DNA of 25,605 nucleotides from OMIS01 sp964443885 (GCA_964443885.1 CAYUES010000010.1:1-25605), one strand, 5' to 3'; shown: positions 7,023 to 14,884, counted from the first letter of the stretch. Numbers and translations are program-made. Notes: generated from the sequence alone by a model not told the origin.

Positions 7023-7808
7023 ATGTTACTTCTTTTATATATAATTCCAATTCTAGCGGTGATCAGCAGTGTGGTTTTATACCAGCACAGCGGTAAGCGT
7101 GAGTTTTTAAAGTTTGACTTAGTCCACTTTTTTTATGGCTTTGTGATTGCGCCCTTAGTCTTTGTCTGGCTCAAAACCTTCCTATTTGTACTCCTGAAAG
7201 GTGAGTTCGGTGGCAACTTTTCACCTTCTCAGTTATTTGTGTTTGATACCGCATTTAGTGTTTTTTGTTTATATTTATTTGGCTTTGTCATCATTCACTC
7301 GCTGACGGCTAGTTTTAATCGCAAGATGGTTCGTGATCCACTGTATGATTTATTTGCCCACTCAGAGTTTTTTCACTTACTGCTCAGTCATTTGGTAATT
7401 TATGGCGGAGTGTTAGTAGTGCTGACGCTACTCGCGATAGTGAACGTATTTTTTCCGCTACAAATTGCTATTTCAAAAACCGAGTTTTATATGTTGGGCG
7501 GAACGGCGATGGTGACAGGGCTATTTGCTTTTATTAGTGCCTGGCAGTTTGATCCTAAACAAGGTGGTATGAACTTCATGAGATTAATGAAGCTACTCTT
7601 TGGTGTGTGCTTTATAATCCACACTGGAGTCTACTTTACGATTCAGCCTGCATTTAATGCGTCAGCCGGGCTATTTTGGTGGAGCTTTACCTTTTTTACG
7701 ACTCTTGTGATTTGTTCTTTGTTCGCGTATAAATCTGAGCGAGCTCAGAACCTGTTTGAACGCTGGAGCAGTCGCTTTAGGTTTAAAAACTGGGGGATTA
7801 AGAAATAA
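7023..7808 (+). CDS. Polytopic membrane protein coupled to the Lon-like ATPase, unrecognised
   Basis: 261 aa with about six or seven hydrophobic helices (near residues 2-20, 34-60, 72-95, 118-145, 155-175, 188-207 and 215-235) and a basic C-terminal tail that should be cytoplasmic. A cluster of histidines lies at the membrane edge (HSEFFHLLLSHLVIY, about 113-127). I recognise no transporter, rhomboid or protease signature; there is no HExxH or GxSx motif, so I do not propose a protease. Only 3 nt separate it from the Lon-like gene and 19 nt from RNase J, so all three may share a transcript. It could be a membrane anchor or target for the ATPase; that rests on context alone. Confidence 0.75.
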   Translation: MLLLLYIIPILAVISSVVLYQHSGKREFLKFDLVHFFYGFVIAPLVFVWLKTFLFVLLKGEFGGNFSPSQLFVFDTAFSVFCLYLFGFVIIHSLTASFNRKMVRDPLYDLFAHSEFFHLLLSHLVIYGGVLVVLTLLAIVNVFFPLQIAISKTEFYMLGGTAMVTGLFAFISAWQFDPKQGGMNFMRLMKLLFGVCFIIHTGVYFTIQPAFNASAGLFWWSFTFFTTLVICSLFAYKSERAQNLFERWSSRFRFKNWGIKK

Positions 7809-7827
7809 TTTGTAGTAAGGAAACTAT

Positions 7828-9492
7828 ATGAGTAAACTCAAAATTTTAGCGCTCGGTGGCATGGGCAGCGTTACCCAAAATATGTTTGTCTATGAATATG
7901 AAGACGAACTACTACTAGTGGACTGTGGCATTGGTTTTCCTGATTCGTACATGCCTGGAGTAGATGTCTTGATTCCTGATACTCGGTATGTGATGGATGC
8001 TTTGGAAAAAGGCAAGCAAATCGTCGGACAAGTTTTTACTCATGGTCACGATGATCACATTGCTGCTTCGCCATATATTTACCCACGACTACCAGAGTTT
8101 CCAATCTATGCGTCTCCATTGACTGCTCGGTTTGCTGAAGCACGTCTGCACGATGGCGGCATTCCTCGCAAAGTCACCACAGTTCATGATACTACGCCAG
8201 TCAAGATTGGGAGTTATTTTTCAGTACGTTTTATCCCCGTGACTCACTCGGTGCCAGATACTCGTCACGTCGCGATTACGACTCCAGAAGGTGTGATTTA
8301 TCATGGTAGTGACTTTAAACTTGATCCTTCGCCTGTTGATGGTCAAGTGAGTGATGAAAAGACAATTCGGGAAGTGGGTGAGCAAGGTGTGTTGGCGATG
8401 TTAATTGACTGTTTGCGCGTGGAGCGAGATGAAGAAACACCAACTGAACGATCAGTTGGCCCACACTTGGCTGCCACGATGGCAGAAACAAAAGGTAAGT
8501 ACATTATTACCTTGATGAGTTCACACATTCATCGGATTCAACAAGTAATCGATGCGGCAGCAACGCATGGACGAAGAATCGCGTTTATTGGCCGCTCAGT
8601 CGAACAAAACATTAAGTTAGCACTCGAAATGAAGAAACTATCGATGCCACAGGGCATGCAGGTAGATAAACGCGAGCTGGGTAACTATAAAGATAGTGAA
8701 CTCTGTGTCGTTGTGGCCGGTAGTCAAGGTCAAGAAGGTTCATCGTTAATGCGAGCCATTTTTGGCGAGCATCCAATGCTCGATATTAAATCTACTGACA
8801 CCGTTGTCTTTTCAGCCGATGCAATTCCAGGTAATGAAGTGCACTACTACGAAGCAATTGATGAACTAGCCCGTAACAAAGTCCACGTTTTGTATCCTGC
8901 AATTATGCCAGGGCTGCACAGTTCTGGTCATGCCAGTATGTCTGAACAGCGTACGTTGTTGGACTGGGTTAAACCAAAGTACGTGATGCCAGTTGGTGGT
9001 GCCGATCGTCATCGCTACAAATTCTTTGAGTTAGTAGCCCAGCCACTTGGATACACTCAAGATAAAGTACTGCTACCAGAATCTGGGGAAATTTTGGCTT
9101 TTGAAAACCAAATAGTAAGTTCACTCGACACTATAAACTTACAACCACAAATTGTGGATGGTTTGGGCATTGGTGATGTTGGGCCAGTCGTTCTTTCGGA
9201 TAGACGTACCCTAGGTCAAGCTGGTATCGTAGTAGTTGTAATTCCACGTCATAAGCGTGACTTCTTGCTCCGTGAGGTCTCGGTTGTTTCGCGCGGCTTC
9301 ATCTTTATGAAAGATGCTGAGGAAGTCGTTGAGTTCATCAAACAAACTGTTGCTGAAATAATAAGTGAGAACACTAAAGCCAACTTTAAAGACGAGGAAC
9401 TACGCCGAATAATTGAGCGCCGATTATCGCGAAAACTCTATAAAATCATCCAGCGAGAACCGATGATTGTGCCAGTTATACTAGATATATAG
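7828..9492 (+). CDS. rnj: Ribonuclease J
   Basis: 554 aa, full length for RNase J, a 5'-to-3' exo- and endonuclease for mRNA turnover and rRNA maturation. Order: metallo-beta-lactamase domain with HGHDDH (His72, His74, Asp76, His77), His140 in VTHSVPD and Asp162 in HGSDFKLD; beta-CASP domain with SGHAS (His368); then a C-terminal domain ending REPMIVPVILDI. The ligand of motif C, normally His in PVHGE, is Gly390 here (PVGGADRHR), with His395 five residues on. The rest of the catalytic set is intact. An AAGGAA ribosome site (7817-7822) precedes the ATG. With no RNase E seen here, RNase J may be the main mRNA decay enzyme, but the window cannot show that. Confidence 0.95.
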   Translation: MSKLKILALGGMGSVTQNMFVYEYEDELLLVDCGIGFPDSYMPGVDVLIPDTRYVMDALEKGKQIVGQVFTHGHDDHIAASPYIYPRLPEFPIYASPLTARFAEARLHDGGIPRKVTTVHDTTPVKIGSYFSVRFIPVTHSVPDTRHVAITTPEGVIYHGSDFKLDPSPVDGQVSDEKTIREVGEQGVLAMLIDCLRVERDEETPTERSVGPHLAATMAETKGKYIITLMSSHIHRIQQVIDAAATHGRRIAFIGRSVEQNIKLALEMKKLSMPQGMQVDKRELGNYKDSELCVVVAGSQGQEGSSLMRAIFGEHPMLDIKSTDTVVFSADAIPGNEVHYYEAIDELARNKVHVLYPAIMPGLHSSGHASMSEQRTLLDWVKPKYVMPVGGADRHRYKFFELVAQPLGYTQDKVLLPESGEILAFENQIVSSLDTINLQPQIVDGLGIGDVGPVVLSDRRTLGQAGIVVVVIPRHKRDFLLREVSVVSRGFIFMKDAEEVVEFIKQTVAEIISENTKANFKDEELRRIIERRLSRKLYKIIQREPMIVPVILDI

Positions 9493-9496
9493 AGCT

Positions 9497-9523
9497 TTTC
9501 CTACTTGCAATGCAGGTGGGAAA
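9497..9523 (+). other. Hairpin after the RNase J gene (terminator-like, no U-tract)
   Basis: A 12-bp stem with two G-U pairs (9497-9508 with 9512-9523) and a 3-nt AAT loop, 4 nt after the stop codon. An AT-rich stretch follows rather than a T-run, so it may protect the 3' end or slow polymerase instead of being a classic intrinsic terminator. Confidence 0.4.
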
Positions 9524-9535
9524 TATGATATATCC

Positions 9536-9541
9536 TATAAT
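9536..9541 (+). promoter_or_regulatory. -10 element upstream of ftsK
   Basis: A perfect TATAAT at 9536-9541, 38 nt before the ATG at 9580 and just after the hairpin. No clear -35 is seen, and no Shine-Dalgarno precedes ATG 9580. Confidence 0.5.
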
Positions 9542-9579
9542 AATATAAGTAAGCAATTACAGACAAGTACTCAACTATA

Positions 9580-11760
9580 ATGCCAAGAAGAAAGAAGAAT
9601 CCACTCGGTTTGAATGTTCGCATGGAAACCATCCACTCGATTGTGGCGATCCTATTTATTTTGGTTGGTATTTTGGTGATCGTGTCGTTTACCGGGCAAG
9701 GTGCTTGGCTGGCGATGCTTAATAACTACTTGATTTTTTATCTAGGTTTATCGGTTTTGCTTTTGCCATTTATCTTTATTGCCGCAGGGCTCGTAATGTT
9801 TCGTACCAAGTGGACGTGGTCTCAACCACATGTGTTACTTGGTTCCATTCTGGTGATGTTTGGCGCAATGGGGTTGCTCCACACCGGAGAAATTGGTGAA
9901 ACAACCTTTGCCAACATGAGTAGCTTGCTCACACCAGTTGGCGCCTCGGTACTGTTTGGCTGTATTTTGTTTTCGGGTGCGTTAATTATTTCCCAACTTT
10001 CAATTGGTGAGATTTTAGATGTGATGGCCAAGATGAATGCTGCCAAAGAAGGACGTGTCTCTGCTGAAGAACCAGAAGCTGAAGAGGGTGCTAAAAAATC
10101 ATTCTTCTCACTACCAAAGCTACAACTGCCGTTTGCCAAAAAAGAAGGCTTTAATATTAACGAAGGTCAAAAAATAGAAGATGATGCTGAAGATGGCTCG
10201 GTGCCAACGGCCATTCATCCGCTCCCTGTTCCTCCAGTGGCCGCTGGTGCAGGCGCTGGTGCAGGCACCAATGGTGAGTTTCCATCAGCTTCTGCCACAC
10301 CTAGTCCAGCTCAATTAATTTGGGAGTATCCACCGCTATCACTACTTGAAACTTCAGAGGGTGGCGAAGCAGATCGAGGCGATGTCAAGAAGAATGCTTC
10401 GACAATTGAGCATACTTTAGCTTCTTTCGGTATTAAAGCCCGAGTGGCTGAAGTTAACTATGGCCCATCTGTTACCCAGTACGCTTTGGAAATTACTCAA
10501 GGCACCAAACTTTCCAAAATTACTTCACTTGCCACTGACTTGGCACTCGCTTTGGCTGCCCCAACTGGGCAAATCCGGATTGAAGCGCCAATTGCTGGTC
10601 GTTCGCTAGTCGGTGTGGAAGTACCTAACTACTCAGCGCAGTACGTAACGTTACGCAAAATTTTGAGTTCACCTTTGATGAAGAAACATCCATCCAAGAT
10701 TGCCACGGCACTGGGTATTAATGTCTCTGGACAGCCGGTGATTATGGACATTGCCAAGATGCCTCATGTACTGATTGCGGGTGCGACTGGTTCTGGTAAA
10801 TCGGTGGCGATCAATACCTTTATGTGTTCGATGTTGTTCCGCGCTAGTCCAGCGGAAGTTAAGTTTATCCTGGTTGACCCTAAACGCGTTGAATTGACTG
10901 GTTATAACGACATTCCTCACTTGCTGGTGCCAGTGATTGTCGAGCCGAAAAAGGTCGTTTCTGCACTCAAGTGGGCAGCTGACGAGATGGACAGTCGCTA
11001 TAAAAAACTGGCTGAAGTTGGGGTTAAAAATATTGCTTCGTACAACGAACTTGCTGGTCATGCCGCGATGCCAAACATCGTGATCGTGATCGACGAGTTG
11101 GCTGATATCATGCTGTTTGCGCCCGCCGAAGTTGAAGAGAGTATTACCCGGATTGCTCAGATGGCTCGGGCCGTGGGTATTCACTTGGTGCTCGCCACCC
11201 AGCGCCCATCGGTTGACGTTATTACCGGTTTGATTAAAGCCAATATTCCAGCTCGGATTGCCTTCAACGTGTCATCGATGATGGACTCACGCGTTATCTT
11301 GGACTCACCTGGAGCCGAAAAGCTGCTTGGTAAGGGAGATATGTTATATGTGCCGCCAGATCAATCAAAACCTGCTCGTGTCCAGGGTACGTATGTTTCT
11401 GACAAAGAAATTAATAACTTGATTCAATTCATTAAAGGTCAAGGCCAAGCTCCGCAATATGTTGATGAAATTACCAATAAATACAAGGTAGCAGCTGCTG
11501 GTGAAAAATTATCAAATGTTGATGACCGCGATGAGTTATTTGATCAAGTTGCCCACTTCTTAGTGACAGAAGGCAAAGGTAAAGGTTCTTCTTCAATGAT
11601 TCAACGTCGTTACTCTGTTGGTTATAACCGCGCTGCTCGGATTCTCGATCAGCTCCATGCGGGTGGCTTCGTCGGCCCACAAGAGGGCAGTAAACCGCGC
11701 GAGGTCTATACCGCCAAGGTCATGGAGTACTTGCGTAGTATTGATGGATCACAAGGATAA
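9580..11760 (+). CDS. ftsK: DNA translocase FtsK/SpoIIIE
   Basis: 726 aa. A membrane-anchored hexameric pump that moves chromosomal DNA through the closing septum. Four transmembrane helices lie at about 16-36, 45-74, 83-102 and 118-141. A charged, low-complexity linker follows (about 150-250, with an Ala-Gly repeat near 225). The motor has the alpha/beta domains: Walker A GATGSGKS (401-408), FILVDPKRVELTGYN, Walker B IVIDELADIM (about 500) and LATQRPSVDVITGLIKANIP. The C-terminal gamma winged-helix (about 655-726, with SSSMIQRRYSVGYNRAARI) reads DNA polarity. The linker is short compared with proteobacterial FtsK. All motor residues look intact. Confidence 0.97.
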   Translation: MPRRKKNPLGLNVRMETIHSIVAILFILVGILVIVSFTGQGAWLAMLNNYLIFYLGLSVLLLPFIFIAAGLVMFRTKWTWSQPHVLLGSILVMFGAMGLLHTGEIGETTFANMSSLLTPVGASVLFGCILFSGALIISQLSIGEILDVMAKMNAAKEGRVSAEEPEAEEGAKKSFFSLPKLQLPFAKKEGFNINEGQKIEDDAEDGSVPTAIHPLPVPPVAAGAGAGAGTNGEFPSASATPSPAQLIWEYPPLSLLETSEGGEADRGDVKKNASTIEHTLASFGIKARVAEVNYGPSVTQYALEITQGTKLSKITSLATDLALALAAPTGQIRIEAPIAGRSLVGVEVPNYSAQYVTLRKILSSPLMKKHPSKIATALGINVSGQPVIMDIAKMPHVLIAGATGSGKSVAINTFMCSMLFRASPAEVKFILVDPKRVELTGYNDIPHLLVPVIVEPKKVVSALKWAADEMDSRYKKLAEVGVKNIASYNELAGHAAMPNIVIVIDELADIMLFAPAEVEESITRIAQMARAVGIHLVLATQRPSVDVITGLIKANIPARIAFNVSSMMDSRVILDSPGAEKLLGKGDMLYVPPDQSKPARVQGTYVSDKEINNLIQFIKGQGQAPQYVDEITNKYKVAAAGEKLSNVDDRDELFDQVAHFLVTEGKGKGSSSMIQRRYSVGYNRAARILDQLHAGGFVGPQEGSKPREVYTAKVMEYLRSIDGSQG

Positions 11761-11798
11761 GCTATCATCCTGCAAACAAAACAAGTCTAATGTACCTG

Positions 11799-11807
11799 TG
11801 CTATAGT
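11799..11807 (+). promoter_or_regulatory. Extended -10 promoter of the DUF4349 gene
   Basis: TG-C-TATAGT at 11799-11807 matches the extended -10 form, 32 nt before the ATG at 11840. A GGGAG ribosome site lies at about 11829-11833. This supports ATG 11840 over the TTG at 11810, which falls at the predicted transcript start. Confidence 0.45.
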
Positions 11808-11839
11808 ACTTGTATTACCCACGTATTTGGGAGATTCCT

Positions 11840-12844
11840 ATGAACAACAAAAAACTTACCTTTGCTATTTTGACGTTTGCGATAGTCGCGACTTTATTAA
11901 CGATGTATCGCAATCCACAAATGATGGGGTTACGTATGGACTCCAATTCGATGATGGGCGGGAAGACTAGTGATTCAATGGGGTTTAACTCAGCGATGGG
12001 TGGTGTCGGTCAACGAGGCCTCGCCGTTCCTGAGATGGGCGTGGCCCAAGATGTAGCGTATGGAGTGGCACAGACCGAGCGAGTGTACTCAGCTCCTATG
12101 ATGGGGGGTGGGGTGACTGCAGGAATGATTATGCCTCGTCCGTACTATGGTGAAGCACTCGATGTTGAAGATCGTGTCTATGATCATACTGCCTACCAAG
12201 GTTTGGTGGTGTCTAATTTTTCTGAGTACATGAAGCAAGTTCGCGACTACTTGCAAAATAATGGCGGTAAGATTCTAAATGTCAGCCAATACACTACAGA
12301 TGACATGCAGTATGCCTATCTTGATGCTCGGATTCCTGCTGAAAAATTTGAAGAAGCAACCTCGCTTTTTTCATCACGCGCCAAGAAAGTAATGACTGAA
12401 TCAATTACAACTCAAGATGTAACCGCTCAACAAAAGTCGATGGCCGATCAATTGGTCGAGCTGGAAGAGAAAAAGGCAGTTAAAGCAACCGAGTTAGCAG
12501 CCGCGCCGACCGAAGCTCAACGACAGAAGATTCAAACAGAGATTGATCAAATTAACAAGCAGATTGAGTCTTTGACAAAGTCGAAAGAGAACTTTACTGA
12601 GCAAGTAAAGTACGCCACGATTACTCTTACGATTTCGGATTCAGAACGATTTTTCAATCCACAACAAGGTGCTTCAGTGAGTGATCAGTTCAGAGCTGCT
12701 GTCCGCTCACTCAAAGCTACAACGACGGTGTTGGGTATGTTCTTGGTCTGGGTTGCTGTCTATGCCGTAATCTGGCTGCCGATCATCTTTGGGGTTCGCT
12801 GGGTTTGGAACAAACTACACCGCAGTACTGTCACTAGAAAGTAA
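11840..12844 (+). CDS. DUF4349 membrane protein with a Met/Gly-rich segment
   Basis: 334 aa from ATG 11840. An N-terminal hydrophobic segment (residues about 5-22) is followed by an unusual Met/Gly-rich region (about 26-105) with repeated MM and MG pairs. Then comes the DUF4349 domain: a first half (YQGLVVSNFSEYMKQVRDYL, with YLDARIPAEKFEEA), a coiled coil (about 195-250) and the second half KYATITLTIS. A C-terminal transmembrane helix (about 298-322) ends in a basic tail. DUF4349 proteins are envelope proteins of unknown function; here the domain should be outside the cell with both ends at the membrane. The last 30 nt overlap the 3' end of murI on the other strand. The start is chosen from the ribosome site and signal segment. 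Confidence 0.85.
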   Translation: MNNKKLTFAILTFAIVATLLTMYRNPQMMGLRMDSNSMMGGKTSDSMGFNSAMGGVGQRGLAVPEMGVAQDVAYGVAQTERVYSAPMMGGGVTAGMIMPRPYYGEALDVEDRVYDHTAYQGLVVSNFSEYMKQVRDYLQNNGGKILNVSQYTTDDMQYAYLDARIPAEKFEEATSLFSSRAKKVMTESITTQDVTAQQKSMADQLVELEEKKAVKATELAAAPTEAQRQKIQTEIDQINKQIESLTKSKENFTEQVKYATITLTISDSERFFNPQQGASVSDQFRAAVRSLKATTTVLGMFLVWVAVYAVIWLPIIFGVRWVWNKLHRSTVTRK

Positions 12845-13669
12845 TTTTTTTAAACGCGCGTAGTTGTCTGCCAACACTTGTGTGGTGCCGATGGCAGCAA
12901 CTGTTGCGATTGCCGCGGTCGTGGGTGTCGCCGGTGCAGCGGTTGAGTAAAAAAGAGTTGAACCCTCATCTATCGATTTTGTTACTTGGGTATGTTCTGC
13001 AGTATTTCGGGCAGTAACTACTTCAACTGCACGGGCTAGCTGTTTGGCAATGCCAATACTTGGTTCAAAAAAAATAACTGGTGCGTCTAAAACCTTTTCA
13101 ATATATGTTTCAACAAATGGAAAATGAGTACAGCCCAAAACGACTGCCTCAATTGGCTGTTTGTGGTGGAGTGGTAGTAGTGTGCGTTCTAACTCCGCAA
13201 TGATTGCTTGTTCATCCCAGTTTTCGATCACTTCGACAAGTTTGGTAGGGCCGATCAGAGTCCAATTTTGTGCTGGCCAAGGTGCGACAAGGGCAGCTAA
13301 GTACTCACTTTCGGCGGTATTTTTGGTGGCGAGCACAACGATCTGTGAATTTGGGGAAAGTGTTTGTGCAGCTGGCTTAACTGCTGGGACAGTACCAACA
13401 AAAATTATTTCAGGAAAACTTGCTCGCAGATGTGTGAGGGCAGTAACCGTGAGGGTATTACATGCAATTACGATGATTTGACAGTCAAGGTCGAGTAATT
13501 TTTGAGTACTTTGAAAGCCAATTTCTTGGAGCTCAGTAGCAGTTTTTTCTGAGTACGGAAAGTTCTTGGAATCACTCAAGTATACAAATGAATGTTGGGG
13601 AAAGTTTTGTTCTAAAACTGCCAGAATAGAAAAACCACCTACCCCAGAATCAAGCACGCCGATTTGCAT
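12815..13669 (-). CDS. murI: Glutamate racemase
   Basis: 284 aa from ATG 13669. It makes D-glutamate for peptidoglycan. Seen: MQIGVLDSGVGGFSIL at the N-terminus, ACNT with the first catalytic Cys70, and LGCTHFP with the second Cys180, both required for two-base racemisation. Near the C-terminus an Ala/Thr/Pro insert (about 243-264) interrupts the usual LFYST...ADNYARLKKLL ending. A TTG 18 nt upstream (13687) could also start the protein; ATG is preferred because it places the family's MxIGVxDSGVGG at residue 1. Its 3' end overlaps the DUF4349 gene by 30 nt on the opposite strand. The tmRNA gene lies just upstream on the same strand with no strong terminator between, so read-through from it is possible. 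Confidence 0.93.
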   Translation of the reverse strand: MQIGVLDSGVGGFSILAVLEQNFPQHSFVYLSDSKNFPYSEKTATELQEIGFQSTQKLLDLDCQIIVIACNTLTVTALTHLRASFPEIIFVGTVPAVKPAAQTLSPNSQIVVLATKNTAESEYLAALVAPWPAQNWTLIGPTKLVEVIENWDEQAIIAELERTLLPLHHKQPIEAVVLGCTHFPFVETYIEKVLDAPVIFFEPSIGIAKQLARAVEVVTARNTAEHTQVTKSIDEGSTLFYSTAAPATPTTAAIATVAAIGTTQVLADNYARLKKLLSSDSTAV

Positions 13670-13715
13670 AGTACGAGGTTTACTCAAGTTTAGATTTCAG
13701 TAGAGAAATCACTTC

Positions 13716-14141
13716 GGTGGAGATGAGGGGGAATGACCCCCTGTCCGCAACAGCTAACTAACATCATCTACAGACATAGTGTATTTTTAGATAACTGTAC
13801 GAGCAGTAAAATAAACAAACTGTGATCGTACACTTCCCGCTGTATTACTTATGTTGTTTCAAGTGGGACAAAAACAACTGTCACATTGACTGAGTTTTCA
13901 CCCAGTACCTACCATCAATGAGAATGAAGTACTGAATGCCTAAACTTAAGCTAAAGCTAAAGCTTGAGGAGCTGCAAATGAAGAAGCAAATTCACTAACA
14001 GAGTTAGAGAATGAAGCTACCATATTGCGAGCTTTGTTGGCAAAGTTATTGACAACTGTTTGGTGACTCTTTTTTACATCTCTTAGTCAAAGATGGTCTG
14101 CAGATGTTAAAGAGCGTATCACGTCAAAGCAATACATCCCC
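13716..14141 (-). ncRNA. ssrA: Transfer-messenger RNA (tmRNA)
   Basis: tmRNA rescues stalled ribosomes and tags the unfinished protein for degradation. The gene was found from its ends: the 5' end GGGGATGTATTGCTTTGACG (from 14141) and the 3' end CATCTCC-ACC (13725-13716). GGGGATG pairs with CATCTCC over 7 bp (one G-U), and the 3' side carries a T-arm-like GGGGG/CCCCC hairpin. An 11-bp helix 2 pairs CATCTGCAGAC near the 5' end with GTCTGTAGATG near the 3' end. A pseudoknot lies before the tag (CATCT/AGATG with TGACT/AGTCA), and a 7-bp TGTACGA/TCGTACA hairpin lies downstream. The tag frame reads from about GCC at 14041 to TAA at 13948-13946, 31 codons, starting ANKARNMV and ending APQALALA. The terminal CCA is not encoded (CCG). 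The resume codon is the least certain point. Confidence 0.92.
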
Positions 14142-14151
14142 GAAGAATGTT

Positions 14152-14157
14152 ATTATA
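14152..14157 (-). promoter_or_regulatory. -10 element of the tmRNA gene
   Basis: A consensus TATAAT on the minus strand, 10 nt before the mature tmRNA 5' end at 14141, leaving room for a short 5' leader to be removed by RNase P. The -35 region is weak (TGGATA-like). Confidence 0.65.
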
Positions 14158-14185
14158 CCTTTTTTGTGCCAAATTATCCAGGTAG

Positions 14186-14872
14186 CTAACTGCCATGGGC
14201 AACAACTAGCCCTTCTACAGATTTTGCACCGGCAGCCAGTAAAACACGCGCGCACTCATTGAGGGTAGCCCCAGTGGTACAGACATCATCGATGATCAGT
14301 ATAGATTTATTTGTAAGACTAGGTGGATCAAAACTCAAAGCTGCGGACTGCAGGTCTACATTTTTAGAACTATCAATAATGTGGAACTGGCCTTTAATAT
14401 TTTCAGTACGATCGGTGCGGCTTTTTGTTTTGGCTTGTGCTGTTTTGAAGGCGGTTCTTTGCAAGAGCGGCAGAAAGGGAAGGAGCGAAAGTTTTGAGAG
14501 CTCACTCGCTATCACTTCTGCTTGATTAAAGCCACGCTCGCGTTGGCGTTTGGGATGAAGGGGTACTGCAGTTATATAGTCGACTTTTGGCAAGATCGTG
14601 GTGTAGTAGATAAATCGAGCTAGTGCCTGACCAATGCCTTGGACAAACTCATATTTGTAGGTGTGAATTACGTTGCGAATAACTTCATCATAGTAGGCAA
14701 CTGCTCTGAATTCTGAAATAACTTGGTCTTCTAGCTGCAGAGTTAACGGCCGACTGAGGAGATCAATCTTGTTAAAACACTCACCACACAAGTATGTATC
14801 CATTCTGCTGCAGCCACAACAAAACTTGGGAAAAACTAGATCAAAAAGTACGGCACCCACAACTTTGAACAT
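14186..14872 (-). CDS. comF: ComF-family phosphoribosyltransferase-like protein
   Basis: 228 aa. An N-terminal zinc-finger-like region (CCGC and CGEC: Cys18/Cys21 and Cys29/Cys32) is followed by a type I phosphoribosyltransferase fold with HPKRQRERGFNQAE and the PRPP-binding loop ILIIDDVCTTGAT near residue 190. ComF proteins are linked to natural DNA uptake, where they aid handling of incoming single-stranded DNA; no other competence gene is visible here. The length is normal. ATG 14872 has no ribosome site, but a TACAAT box lies 6 nt upstream, so the mRNA is probably leaderless. Confidence 0.9.
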   Translation of the reverse strand: MFKVVGAVLFDLVFPKFCCGCSRMDTYLCGECFNKIDLLSRPLTLQLEDQVISEFRAVAYYDEVIRNVIHTYKYEFVQGIGQALARFIYYTTILPKVDYITAVPLHPKRQRERGFNQAEVIASELSKLSLLPFLPLLQRTAFKTAQAKTKSRTDRTENIKGQFHIIDSSKNVDLQSAALSFDPPSLTNKSILIIDDVCTTGATLNECARVLLAAGAKSVEGLVVAHGS

Positions 14873-14878
14873 TGAGCA

Positions 14879-14884
14879 ATTGTA
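14879..14884 (-). promoter_or_regulatory. -10 element against the comF start (probably leaderless)
   Basis: TACAAT on the minus strand, then 6 nt (TGCTCA) and the ATG at 14872. No Shine-Dalgarno is present. The upstream sequence is T-rich rather than a clear -35. Confidence 0.45.

Noticed and set aside
5961..7808. A split Lon gene whose protease half is the next frame
   Set aside because: The following gene is a hydrophobic membrane protein with no Lon protease motifs, and no frameshifted protease remnant is visible.
10669..11184. 171-aa minus-strand frame inside ftsK
   Set aside because: Its product is rich in His/Asn/Arg with no domain, and it lies wholly opposite the conserved FtsK motor; it is a shadow frame.
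11810..11839. Longer start (TTG 11810) for the DUF4349 protein
   Set aside because: It overlaps the predicted transcript start. ATG 11840 has a GGGAG ribosome site and gives a normal N-terminal hydrophobic segment.
13694..13712. GATTTC/GAAATC hairpin between tmRNA and murI as a terminator
   Set aside because: The 6-bp stem is AT-rich and has no T-run after it, so termination is doubtful.
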